Shown piece by piece: positions 56,439 through 64,000 of a stretch of DNA of 64,000 bases. Made by a program: the position numbers and the translations under genes. Source of the DNA: Synechococcus sp. PCC 7502 (GTDB lineage: Bacteria; Cyanobacteriota; Cyanobacteriia; Pseudanabaenales; Pseudanabaenaceae); NCBI RefSeq assembly GCF_000317085.1, contig NC_019702.1, forward strand, positions 526,394 to 590,393, given 5' to 3'. The first letter of the stretch is position 1. Each line of letters opens with the position of its first letter. Below the pieces are notes generated by a model, which was given only the letters and a program-made list of their open reading frames with translations, ran no database searches and was not told where the DNA came from.

Positions 56439-57318
56439 GGTAGTGCGTCAAAGTAAAGTAGAGTAGGTGCAAATATTATCCCAAGTCCACTTTCTATTGG
56501 TTAAATTAGCTCTCTGGGCAGCAGTTGTCTTTTTTCGAGAGTGAATCCATATCCAATTAAAAAATGTGACTAATAATCTGACTGCTATTTCAGTCCACTC
56601 CCATAACTTGCTGAATTTATGCTGTCGTCGATGAAATCTACCTGTCTGTTGCCTTAAAATACCATTCGTCCTCTCTATTCTTTGAGTGCGATCTTTGCCG
56701 ATATAGTGTTCTACATATTCTGCCAACACTCTCTCATATCCTCCCCACCCATCAGTATTCCAATGCTGGCAATCGGTCTTTCCTAACTATCTCCTCAATT
56801 AATTCATCCGTATGTTTTCCTACTCTTGCCGCTAAAATCAATCCACTATCATTACCTATGCTTACCCCAATCCAACAGTCTCCTGACTCAAGTTCTGTTG
56901 GTAAGCAGTTTTTCTGTTTTTTCCTACGAATGACCACATTTCATCACTACTGATTTCTTCTGTCTCTACTGCTTTAACTTCTTGGTTATGAACCATTTGG
57001 GCTTTCTGTGAGGCTTGTCTAATTATGCTAACCACTGTGTTATATGCTAATCCACTCAATCTTGCTATACCTCGTAAGCTTACTCCTTCACTTTGGCTTT
57101 GCAGGACTAAATGAATCTTTTCTGCATCTATATGCCGATGATAGTAAATCGTATCCAAGGTCTCCACAAATGTCTTCTTACATTTAGGACATTCATACCT
57201 GACGTTGCCTTTGCTGGTTGTACCATGTCCATAAACTTTATGATGTCCACACAATAGGCATTCCATGTCTTTATCTACTATCTCTTTTCTCTATACTACC
57301 TCATCTTGATGCACTACC
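56439..57318 (-). mobile_element. IS1-family insertion sequence, copy 2
   Basis: The 880-base element looks identical to the copy at 25199-26078, with the same terminal inverted repeats. It is flanked by a perfect direct repeat AAAAAACT (56431-56438 and 57319-57326), an 8-base target duplication, so the insertion is recent and simple. It splits the fkbM gene. The terminal CACTACC matches the left-end GGTAGTG. Confidence 0.95.
56448..57266 (-). pseudogene. IS1-family transposase of copy 2, frames split
   Basis: The protein text is the same as in copy 1: InsA-like part at 57266-56862, an AAAAAAC slip at 56922-56916, and InsB-like part that again breaks after EEIVRKDR before resuming in another frame with TDGWGGYERV. 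Sharing this lesion means either that transposition occurred in trans or that the frame change is tolerated. Confidence 0.82.
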
Positions 57319-57911
57319 AAAAAACTCTACTTCAATTTTCCCAGCCAAAATACTACGTTCTAAAATCCAACTAGCACCCTTAAGTACGTCTAAATCGGCA
57401 CCTTGAACATCTATTTGGAGGAAATCAATTTCACTTACTCCTTCTATTTGGCAAAAATCATCTAGGGTTGTAACTTCTATATCCACTTCAAAGTCAAGGT
57501 TCATAAATTCGGGTAATTCCTCAAACCTAGATATATATGGTTCATTAGGTGGATAAAGCGAACTGCACATAGGGTTTTTAGTAACATAGAGTTTTGACTC
57601 ACCAATGAAACTACTTAAGCCTATTGGCACATGAATTTCTGTCCAATTTACTTGACCACTTTGCCGTCTTATTTTAATGTCAGCATTTGCGATTGCACAG
57701 GCTTCTGGATCGGCATCAAACCCATAGATAGTCAGGTTAGGGGCGAAAACCTCCCATCCTTGACTACCATAGTCATCATCAGCCCTTAATTTTCGAGAGC
57801 CAACATTACAAACGGTTATATGTAGAGAGTCTAATCGACCGCTTTGCTTAAGACTTTGAAGAAAAATAGCCATAGTGCAATAGCATTTAAAAGAACTAAC
57901 GTTATACTTTA

Positions 57912-58430
57912 CTATTTTGTAGCAATCACATTCAGGCTAATACTATAACCAAGGTAAGAAATGGTACTACAGTCATTAAAAAGATTGAATTCAGATACTC
58001 GCTTATAACCCGTAAACCCGACTTCATTCAAATACATCGCTAAGGTGTCAAAGTCAAATCCAACTTTGTGAACATCATATTCATTAACCTGTCCACCAAA
58101 CATCATTCTCATAATATTAAAACGATTTCTAACATCTAATTTAGGTTGAGAATAAAGCCAACACAGAATCTGTATGTCTGGAACGCTAATCATTAGCTCG
58201 CCGCCAATTTTTAGGACACGATGCCATTCTGCAAGCGTAAAAATTAATTCATCATCTAAACCATAGTAAAAGTGTTCTAGGACATGACTAGCATAAATGG
58301 ATTCAATTGACTGATCTTCAAATATACCTAGATCACGGGCGTTCCCAATAAAGTCAACTTCAGGACGATCTTCAACATCAAAGATTTTCCAATCAGGATG
58401 TGCAGTTGTTCCGCCAATATTTAGTTTCAT
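57912..58430 (-). CDS. SAM-dependent methyltransferase (predicted, small)
   Basis: The 172-residue protein starts MKLNIGGTTAHPDWKIFDVE and has SIYASHVLEHF, RVLKIGGELMISVPDI, and a C-terminal NVIATK typical of methyltransferases in glycan and O-antigen gene clusters. It lacks a long N-terminal SAM loop, instead using NIGG as the short first motif. It is just upstream of the split fkbM gene, so the two may have worked together on surface sugars. Confidence 0.75.
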   Translation of the reverse strand: MKLNIGGTTAHPDWKIFDVEDRPEVDFIGNARDLGIFEDQSIESIYASHVLEHFYYGLDDELIFTLAEWHRVLKIGGELMISVPDIQILCWLYSQPKLDVRNRFNIMRMMFGGQVNEYDVHKVGFDFDTLAMYLNEVGFTGYKRVSEFNLFNDCSTISYLGYSISLNVIATK

Positions 58431-58688
58431 ATATTCCCCACTTCTTAAAACTAATTAATTTGTTTTAAGAATAAAGTGTACTTCTTTTATGGAGTGACAT
58501 CTATGTAGCAACATTGAAATAACTGGGTGAATTTAGATCAAATAACAGTAGAAATTACCATCAAAAATCACAATAGCGATCGCCAAGGTTTTCAGATAAT
58601 TGCATAAACAAGCAAATTTGGGTATCTGCGTCTTATCATAGAGCAAAGTAGTCAAAGTAGTCGTCTATATTAATCATCTGCTAATCCC
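58431..58688. other. Intergenic region without a supported gene
   Basis: The 258-base divergent region contains one HIP1-like site near 58575 and AT-rich sequence. No other feature could be supported. Confidence 0.35.
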
Positions 58689-59150
58689 GTGAACGAAACG
58701 ATTAAAAAACTGCCGTGGCTAACCTGTGTAGTGATTATATTTTTCTATTGCCTCTATGGTTGGGGTTTAACTGTAATCAGTGCGCCTATACTTTACTGGG
58801 CGATCGCATTCGGGGCATCAGCTTTTTTAAGTATGACAATTACCTATTCTTTCTTAGTATCTTTACCCACGATTTTATTGGCTTCAATTTTTGTAATTAC
58901 GCCTTTGCTGTTAGATGTCAGTGTCATTCGCGGTGGTGATGTTTTGCTTTTATTGGTTAATAATTTTCGCAATGTATTTCTATTTGCCACCTTAGCTGTG
59001 GTGATCGCAATGCTGTGGTTCTCCCCATTATTTTGGTCGCATCGAGTCTTAAAAACTAGCGATCTAAGTACTAAGAAAATTATTGGCATTTTAACGTTTT
59101 GTAGTTGGGTAGGATTGGGATTAGGAAGACTCTTGGGAATATGGTATTAA
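58689..59150 (+). CDS. Four-helix membrane protein of unknown function
   Basis: The 153-residue protein starts with GTG (VNETIKKLPWLTCVVII) and has about four membrane helices. A basic segment HRVLKTSDLSTKKIIG lies before the last helix. No family is recognised. It overlaps the gpsA ATG (59141) by ten bases, which suggests a shared transcript. Confidence 0.6.
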   Translation: MNETIKKLPWLTCVVIIFFYCLYGWGLTVISAPILYWAIAFGASAFLSMTITYSFLVSLPTILLASIFVITPLLLDVSVIRGGDVLLLLVNNFRNVFLFATLAVVIAMLWFSPLFWSHRVLKTSDLSTKKIIGILTFCSWVGLGLGRLLGIWY

Positions 59151-60052
59151 CCGTAATTGGTTCCGGTGCTTGGGGACTAGCTCTAGCTCAGTTATGTGAG
59201 GCTAATGGGCATCAAGTAGTTGTGTGGTCAAGGCGTAGTAAATTAAGTTTAGAGACTGCGATCGCCCAGGGTGAGATTATTATTTCCGCCGTATCTATGG
59301 CAGGGGTAAGAGCAACAGCCCAGCAATTACAATCTTTATCCTTAAACCCTGAAGCAATTCTAGTCACAGCAACGAAAGGGCTTGATCTTGAAACTGGAGC
59401 CACGCCTTCACAAATTTGGCAAAGTACTTTACCCAATCATTCCGTTGTAGTTTTATCGGGACCTAACCTATCCAAAGAAATTAGTCGAGGATTACCTGCG
59501 GCGACGGTGGTAGCTAGTTCTAATTTAGCGGCGGCTATATCTGTCCAAAATATCTTTGCTTCTAAAAATTTCCGTGTTTATACTAACTCCGATCCCATTG
59601 GCGTGGAACTGGGGGGAACCCTTAAAAATGTAATAGCGATCGCTGTGGGAGTATGTGATGGGCTGAAACTGGGCACTAATGCTAAGGCGGCTTTGATTAC
59701 GCGATCGCTACCAGAAATTATGCAGGTAGGTAAATATTTTGGGGCGCAACCAGAGACTTTTTGGGGCTTATCAGGTTTAGGAGATTTACTGGCAACCTGT
59801 AGTAGTAACCTCAGTCGTAATTATCAAGTGGGTTTTGGTTTAGGGGAAGGGAAAAACCTAGAGCAAATTCTTCAAGATTTAGAAGGAACCGCCGAAGGTG
59901 TAAATACAGCTAGAGTTTTGCATGACTTAACTAATCGAACGGGGCTAACTTTACCAATCTGTGGATATGTTTATCGCCTACTAAATGGTGAAATAACACC
60001 AATCCAGGCTGTAGCAGGCTTAATGGATCGGGACTTAAAAGCAGAGTTATAA
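59141..60052 (+). CDS. gpsA: Glycerol-3-phosphate dehydrogenase [NAD(P)+]
   Basis: The 303-residue enzyme makes sn-glycerol 3-phosphate for phospholipids. It has the Rossmann loop VIGSGAWGLALAQL, KGLDLETGATPSQIW, SGPNLSKEI, GGTLKNVIAIAVGVCDGLKL with the catalytic Lys, and GLSGLGDLLATC. An earlier frame start at 59105 lies in the upstream gene; the ATG at 59141 gives the proper N-terminus. The stretch after VWSRRSK is shorter than in E. coli GpsA, as seen in several cyanobacteria. Confidence 0.94.
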   Translation: MVLTVIGSGAWGLALAQLCEANGHQVVVWSRRSKLSLETAIAQGEIIISAVSMAGVRATAQQLQSLSLNPEAILVTATKGLDLETGATPSQIWQSTLPNHSVVVLSGPNLSKEISRGLPAATVVASSNLAAAISVQNIFASKNFRVYTNSDPIGVELGGTLKNVIAIAVGVCDGLKLGTNAKAALITRSLPEIMQVGKYFGAQPETFWGLSGLGDLLATCSSNLSRNYQVGFGLGEGKNLEQILQDLEGTAEGVNTARVLHDLTNRTGLTLPICGYVYRLLNGEITPIQAVAGLMDRDLKAEL

Positions 60053-60054
60053 AC

Positions 60055-60771
60055 CTAATTTGCAGCCCAAGCAGGAACCATCTGCCAAACATCACGCAGT
60101 TGTGGATCGAGAATTAGATAATTTGGCTCGAATTTCTGCACTAGTTTCCAGAATTTACTAGAGTGATTTAAGTGGATCGTATGACAGAGTTCATGGATCA
60201 GCACATATCTAACTAGGGCTGGAGGTAGAAATAGCAGTTTGTAATTTAGGCTAATGTTTTTAGATTGGGAGCAACTTCCCCAGAGCGTCTTTTGCTGTCT
60301 AATCGTAACTTTACTGAAGGGTAAACCGATCTCAAGGCTAATCCTTTTCAACTCCTTGGCTAAATAGCGATCGCCCATACTCAATAGCCAATGGCGTAAT
60401 AATTGATGACAGAGATCAGGAGAGTTGGTATTTAAAAGTAACTTCAGGTTAGGATTTTCGCTATATTTTCCAGCTTTGGGAGTAGTTATATTGTCTTCAT
60501 AATTTACTTGCCATATTTGAGCGATCGCCTGCAAATTAACTTCACTGGGCAGTAGTGGTTGGGACTTATGAAACTCGGTTCGGGCTTGGGCATTACCTAA
60601 GGTTTTGGTTATCCATGCTTGCTTTGCCAGTAAAATCGGTTCAATTCGAGTTTGATCGTAGTCCTTGGGGACAATTACCTCTAATCCATGTTCACTGGAA
60701 ACCCTTAGTCTTAAATATTTAGCGCGATCGCTAATCCGAATTGTGTAGGCTGGTAATAGGAATTTAACCAT
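60055..60771 (-). CDS. YgjP-like (DUF45) zinc metallopeptidase
   Basis: The 238-residue protein has the metal site HELCHTIHLNHSSKFW near residue 193-208, with His-Glu-X-X-His and a downstream His. The TLWGSCSQSKNISLNYKL segment before it is typical of the YgjP/DUF45 family. The substrate is unknown. The start is ATG at 60771; its 3' end nearly touches that of gpsA. Confidence 0.83.
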   Translation of the reverse strand: MVKFLLPAYTIRISDRAKYLRLRVSSEHGLEVIVPKDYDQTRIEPILLAKQAWITKTLGNAQARTEFHKSQPLLPSEVNLQAIAQIWQVNYEDNITTPKAGKYSENPNLKLLLNTNSPDLCHQLLRHWLLSMGDRYLAKELKRISLEIGLPFSKVTIRQQKTLWGSCSQSKNISLNYKLLFLPPALVRYVLIHELCHTIHLNHSSKFWKLVQKFEPNYLILDPQLRDVWQMVPAWAAN

Positions 60772-60833
60772 TGTCGAAGTATTAGTTTAGGTTCTTATAA
60801 TCTGCGTCTGAAATTATCCTTCAAATTTAATCT

Positions 60834-61487
60834 ATGACTTCTATAACTAAAATTGGTCTAAAGTCTATATTTTTGACTATGGCAAGTGTTTCTATTTATA
60901 TGCTCCCACCAGTTTTTATTTCTGATAGCCAGATTAATATTATTTTTCCTGCAAAAGTTTCGGCTCAAGAGAGCTTTAAGCAATATAAAGCGCCTAGGCA
61001 ATTTTCGTTTAGTTATCCTCAGTCATGGGAAATTGTCGAAAATATCAGCAGAGATGGCACAAAGACTGTGTTATTTTCACAAAAAGGAGCCACCCATCCC
61101 TTCTTAGGTACCGTTTATATGCGGGTAACTTTATCGGATTCTTTGTTTCAATACTTAGTTCAGAGGAAGCAAAATTCATCATTTAGCCAAAGAAAGAATT
61201 TACTTATCAACTCACCAAAATCATCTGGTCTTGTGGTGATAAGCCAAGGCAAAATAAGTGGACGTAGATACATTCGGTTTGAAGGTGATCAATATCAACG
61301 TTTTTATAACTTAAAAAATACTAATTTCTTGATTGAATATTCAGACCAATTCGACCTTTTGATTGAGACAGCTATAGTCGATCAATTAGAAATCGGCAAC
61401 AAACAGGTACTTAAGTTAGATAAAGAATCCTATGTGAAGTACAATCAAGAGCTAAATACAGTAATTAGTTCCTTAAAAATAGGCTAA
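60834..61487 (+). CDS. PsbP-like secreted protein
   Basis: The 217-residue protein has a hydrophobic N-terminus (KSIFLTMASVSIYMLPPVF) ending with a possible cleavage after SAQ. YKAPRQFSFSYPQSWEIVEN and GTVYMRVTLSDSLFQY resemble the PsbP/DcrB type of lumenal or periplasmic domain. Its role is not known; the link to photosystem II is only by fold. It is divergent from the peptidase gene with about 60 bases between. Confidence 0.6.
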   Translation: MTSITKIGLKSIFLTMASVSIYMLPPVFISDSQINIIFPAKVSAQESFKQYKAPRQFSFSYPQSWEIVENISRDGTKTVLFSQKGATHPFLGTVYMRVTLSDSLFQYLVQRKQNSSFSQRKNLLINSPKSSGLVVISQGKISGRRYIRFEGDQYQRFYNLKNTNFLIEYSDQFDLLIETAIVDQLEIGNKQVLKLDKESYVKYNQELNTVISSLKIG

Positions 61488-61579
61488 ATAACCTTTGAGA
61501 ATCAAAGGCAAGCAAAGGCAAGCAGGATAGAAAGATCGCTAGGTTAGTGACATTTTTAAGTATCCTAAGTTTTTAAGTA

Positions 61580-62410
61580 TCATTGTGGTGGCAAAAGCGG
61601 CAAAACAATAGTGGCAAAATAATATACCAGAGGAGCAGTAAACACATAACTATCAGCTCGATCTAAAATACCGCCATGACCGGGCATAATTTGTCCAGAG
61701 TCCTTAACCCCAGCATCTCGCTTCATCATTGACTCAGTTAAGTCACCTAACAGACTGGCAACCCCAATCAATAAACCCAACGCCCCACCAGTGAAATACC
61801 ATGCTGACCAATGCAGATAATATGCTCCTGTTAAAGCTACGGTCACACAACTGAGTAGTCCAAATGCTGCTCCTTCTACGGTTTTCTTGGGACTAATATC
61901 TGATAATCTTGTTCGCCCCACTAGTTTGCCGATTGTATAGGAGCCAATATCTGAAGCCCAAATGCAAGCAAATGTTAGCAACACAAATATGCAGCCTTCA
62001 CTCAGTTGCCAAGGATAGGAAATATTACTATCTAAGCCTCGCAACCTGATCCAATAACTGGGTAAGTAGCCACCATAGAATAATCCCAAAACCGAAGCAG
62101 AAATATCGGCGATCGTGGCAAATTTAGGTTGAAATAATAAATAAAAGCAGATAAATGTACCAGCTATGGGCAGAACCGCATCAGCAAATTCGGGCTTACT
62201 CTGGCAGACTATTAATAAAACTTGACTGACAAATAGGGTGGTTTTAACCGCAGGCTCTGACCCTTTTGAGCGAGCTAATTGAAAATATTCCTGCTGCCCT
62301 AGGAAAATGAGCAAACTAAAGGCGATCGTAAAACCCCATCCTCCAAACATAATCGCCATTAAAGCTAGAGGAATAGCAATAAGAGCACTGATGATCCGAA
62401 CCCAAGGCAT
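61580..62410 (-). CDS. cdsA: Phosphatidate cytidylyltransferase
   Basis: The 276-residue membrane enzyme forms CDP-diacylglycerol. The signature SMMKRDAGVKDSGQIMPGHG and the following GILDRADS match the family pattern with all Asp and Lys residues. DISPKKTVEGAAFGLL is also typical. About eight membrane helices. gpsA, two genes away, feeds the same phospholipid path. Confidence 0.94.
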   Translation of the reverse strand: MPWVRIISALIAIPLALMAIMFGGWGFTIAFSLLIFLGQQEYFQLARSKGSEPAVKTTLFVSQVLLIVCQSKPEFADAVLPIAGTFICFYLLFQPKFATIADISASVLGLFYGGYLPSYWIRLRGLDSNISYPWQLSEGCIFVLLTFACIWASDIGSYTIGKLVGRTRLSDISPKKTVEGAAFGLLSCVTVALTGAYYLHWSAWYFTGGALGLLIGVASLLGDLTESMMKRDAGVKDSGQIMPGHGGILDRADSYVFTAPLVYYFATIVLPLLPPQ

Positions 62411-62520
62411 CTCTTAACTCAACTTTAAGATGATTGTAGCAAGCTTATACATGAAATCAGTCCTCTATAATCTAAATAATTTAGTTTTAATGTTCTGTTT
62501 AGAATTGCTTTTTAGAATTA

Positions 62521-62943
62521 ATGGCTATCAATAATAATTACTATGAAATTTTAGGAATTACGCCTTGGGCTAATGAGCGGCAAATTCGATCAGCCTATCG
62601 TGATTTGAGTAAACTTTATCATCCTGATACCACAAAGCTGAGCCCCGAGGTTTCCTTAGAAAAATTCAAAGAACTAAATCAGGCGTATGCGACCTTGAGC
62701 AATCCCGATCGCCGTAAATCCTATGATCAATCTATTCAGTTTACTCGCTCCTATACGTTTACAGTTAAAACTCAAGCCCATCAACCTCTCAGCTATGATA
62801 ATGGACTTCCAAGCGAACGACCACTATCGGCAGGGGAATTATTTGCCCTATTTATAATTGGCTTAAGTTTACTAGTTTGTTTAGGCTTGGCGATCGCTGT
62901 AAGTATTTTAAGAGGAGATCAGTTACTATTTGCTGTTCCTTAA
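62521..62943 (+). CDS. J-domain protein with a C-terminal membrane helix
   Basis: The 140-residue protein has a J domain at residues 5-68 (NYYEILGITPWANERQIRSA, YHPDTTKL, LNQAYATLSNPDRRKSYDQ), with the HPD tripeptide that stimulates Hsp70. A single membrane helix (about 107-132) follows a short linker. It probably recruits DnaK at a membrane. The Gly/Phe and zinc regions of DnaJ are absent. It overlaps the phoU end by four bases. Confidence 0.88.
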   Translation: MAINNNYYEILGITPWANERQIRSAYRDLSKLYHPDTTKLSPEVSLEKFKELNQAYATLSNPDRRKSYDQSIQFTRSYTFTVKTQAHQPLSYDNGLPSERPLSAGELFALFIIGLSLLVCLGLAIAVSILRGDQLLFAVP

Positions 62944-63611
62944 TGGCGTTTACCAGTGATGATATAGGCGACTCTTTGTCCCACATTAGCGGCATGATCT
63001 GCCATGCGTTCAAGATGATGAATTGCTAAAACTAAAAGCATGATTGGCTCTAAGCTGGTTTCAGAATTTTTTTGCTGGGCAATCAGGTTATAAAGATTAG
63101 CATAGTCGGAATCGACCGCATCATCCTTTTGCTTAATTTGCAAGCCCAAGTCTGCATCTAGGTTAGATAAAGCACTTAAACTTAAAGCTAACATTGCTCG
63201 ACAACGATTAGACATAACTTCAACTTCCGCCATGCAGTTTGGGGCGGGATAGGAGAAGAGTTTTATGGCAATTTCGCCTAGGTTTTCGGCATAGTCACCA
63301 ATGCGTTCTAAATCTCGAACTAAATGAATCAAAGCCGTTAACAATCTTAAATCACGGGCAACTGGGGATTGCAAAGCTATTAAGTCCATACAATCCACTT
63401 CAATTTGGCGGTAATATTGATCAATGCGTTTATCCTGGGCATCAATTTCCATAGCAGCTTCCAGATTGCGATCAAATAAAGCGGTATGTGCCAGCCATGA
63501 GGACTGTTCAACTAAGGCTCCCATGCGTAGAGCATCCTGTTCTAGCCGTCGCATTTGCCGCTCGAAGTGAGGTTTAGAATATTTCTGCCCTGAGGCTGGT
63601 AGTTCTAGCAT
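62940..63611 (-). CDS. phoU: Phosphate signalling complex protein PhoU
   Basis: The 223-residue protein is made of two three-helix bundles with metal motifs. Seen are FERQMRRLEQDALRMGALVE, VARDLRLLTALIHLVRDLER, IGDYAENLGEIAI and HHLERMADHAANVGQRVAYI. PhoU represses the Pho regulon and tunes phosphate import. Phosphate transporter genes are not in the window. Confidence 0.93.
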   Translation of the reverse strand: MLELPASGQKYSKPHFERQMRRLEQDALRMGALVEQSSWLAHTALFDRNLEAAMEIDAQDKRIDQYYRQIEVDCMDLIALQSPVARDLRLLTALIHLVRDLERIGDYAENLGEIAIKLFSYPAPNCMAEVEVMSNRCRAMLALSLSALSNLDADLGLQIKQKDDAVDSDYANLYNLIAQQKNSETSLEPIMLLVLAIHHLERMADHAANVGQRVAYIITGKRH

Positions 63612-63828
63612 TAGACTATCAATACAATCCCAAACATGAATTAAAGTGAACCTGCCTACATATCAATATATAGAATATACAGACCTTTCTATAATTGGTA
63701 CCAATTTTAAGGCAAGTTTATGATTTTAGCGATTAAGGTTGGGATAAGAAGTGATTTAGATAACTTTATTACCCCGTTTTCCTCCTGGTAGTGGGCAGAG
63801 TTAATAGTGATAATTCCGAATTTTGGAG
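63612..63828. other. Intergenic region
   Basis: The 217-base gap lies upstream of phoU and downstream of a minus-strand frame at the window edge. No gene or convincing hairpin is visible; AT-rich runs near 63670-63690 could hold the phoU promoter. Confidence 0.35.
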
Positions 63829-64000
63829 CTATTGGGAAACCGGATTAAAACCATCAGGGCATCTGATTTCTTTGATCAATTCACCAATTTTAATAAATCT
63901 AACTTTAGGGATCAGTTGTTGTGAGTTTTGTTTACCTTGGCAAGTCAGAGAGGCAATGGTGTTGATGCCTGAGGGTAATTGATTGAGGTAGGAAATCCCA
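63829..64000 (-). CDS. Partial C-terminus of an unknown protein
   Basis: The minus strand is open from the window edge to a TAG at 63829, giving 56 residues: GISYLNQLPSGINTIASLTC and onward to ELIKEIRCPDGFNPVSQ. It reads like a real protein end and is more plausible than the opposing plus-strand frame. No family can be named. Confidence 0.4.
   Translation of the reverse strand, partial: GISYLNQLPSGINTIASLTCQGKQNSQQLIPKVRFIKIGELIKEIRCPDGFNPVSQ

Larger units (their letters stand above)
55999..57873 (-). pseudogene. FkbM-family methyltransferase gene, split by an IS1-family element
   Basis: The 5' part (57873 to about 57319) has a start MAIFLQSLKQSGRLDSLH, SAM-region LTIYGFDADPEACAIANADI, and the FkbM pattern TTLDDFCQIEGVSEIDFLQI with DVQGADLDVLKGA. 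After KIEVEFF the IS1 copy interrupts. The 3' part (56438 to 55999) continues PLYIGQPLFADVDIFMRNNG. Removing the 880-base element and one 8-base duplication leaves 987 bases, exactly 328 residues in frame. The reconstructed length fits the family, which methylates sugars in cell-surface glycans. Confidence 0.85.

Noticed and set aside
25199..57318. A composite transposon formed by the two IS1 copies
   Set aside because: The interval holds core genes such as typA, gatB and recA, and only copy 2 shows a simple target duplication, so the copies inserted independently.
63791..63982. A 63-codon plus-strand frame at the right edge
   Set aside because: The opposite strand gives a more protein-like frame that continues out of the window, so this is probably a shadow.
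1..64000. tRNA, rRNA, tmRNA or CRISPR features
   Set aside because: I read the gaps between genes for T-loop-like GTTCGAATC sequences and for regular spaced repeats and found none; a covariance model could still find something I missed.

Overview
The window comes from a cyanobacterium. It is rich in the HIP1 palindrome GCGATCGC. It carries photosystem II psbM, chlP (geranylgeranyl reductase), nblS (light/stress histidine kinase), ycf46, a cruA/cruP-type lycopene cyclase-like gene and several families typical of cyanobacteria (DUF1997, DUF2358, Uma2). Base composition is AT-rich. Two gas-vesicle accessory genes (gvpF/L and gvpK) suggest a lineage that can make gas vesicles; a Pseudanabaena-like freshwater organism is plausible, but this is inference. 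I saw no rRNA, tRNA or CRISPR array.

Layout. 1-9.6 kb is a mostly plus-strand housekeeping block (nitroreductase, CbiG-CobJ fusion, metallo-hydrolase, nblS, aminotransferase, MATE exporter, ilvN). 9.6-21.2 kb mixes signalling (REC-GGDEF) with an odd HTH/acetate-kinase-like chimera, a TPR protein, mazG, a 7-blade WD40 protein, argB, lipB and moeB. 21.3-28.4 kb is an accessory islet: a Uma2 gene, a ZorA/ZorB-like membrane motor pair, a large unannotated protein with a nuclease-like motif, two insertion sequences, a shortened ferredoxin and two tiny ORFs. 28.4-38.3 kb returns to core genes (ABC permease, typA, gatB, GST, psbM, chlP, argG), interrupted by small membrane-protein duplicates and a MITE-like hairpin. 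38.3-40.2 kb, between argG and recA, is a small islet of DUF6883/DUF4926 genes and a decayed toxin-antitoxin pair. 40.2-48.1 kb has recA, an HTH-GrpE-like fusion, a metal ABC permease, the gvp genes, thiS, a BrnT/BrnA pair with a nonsense-mutated toxin, and a phosphohexomutase. 48.1-64 kb has an amino-acid ABC ATPase beside a dead permease, carotenoid-cyclase-like, ycf46, hydrolase, methyltransferase, gpsA, cdsA, J-domain and phoU genes.

Decay and mobile DNA are a theme. Two apparently identical 880-bp IS1-family copies lie 31,240 bp apart in the same orientation. One splits an fkbM methyltransferase gene and has a perfect 8-bp target duplication; the other sits just upstream of the zorA-like gene and has none. 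A degenerate IS5-family element splits the zorA-like gene. In both split genes, removing the element and one target duplication restores the frame exactly. Other broken genes are the ABC permease, brnT, an antitoxin and its toxin, a small ORF with an internal TGA, and a truncated duplicate of a small membrane-protein gene.

The best candidate for an under-described system is the 22.1-27.6 kb minus-strand set: a 472-residue protein with an E...D...SDK motif, a MotA/TolQ-like protein with a long coiled-coil tail, and a MotB/OmpA-like partner. This resembles the ZorAB core of Zorya anti-phage systems but lacks recognisable ZorC, ZorD or ZorE. The second is the HTH plus acetate-kinase-like ORF, which has an AUA codon where its start should be.
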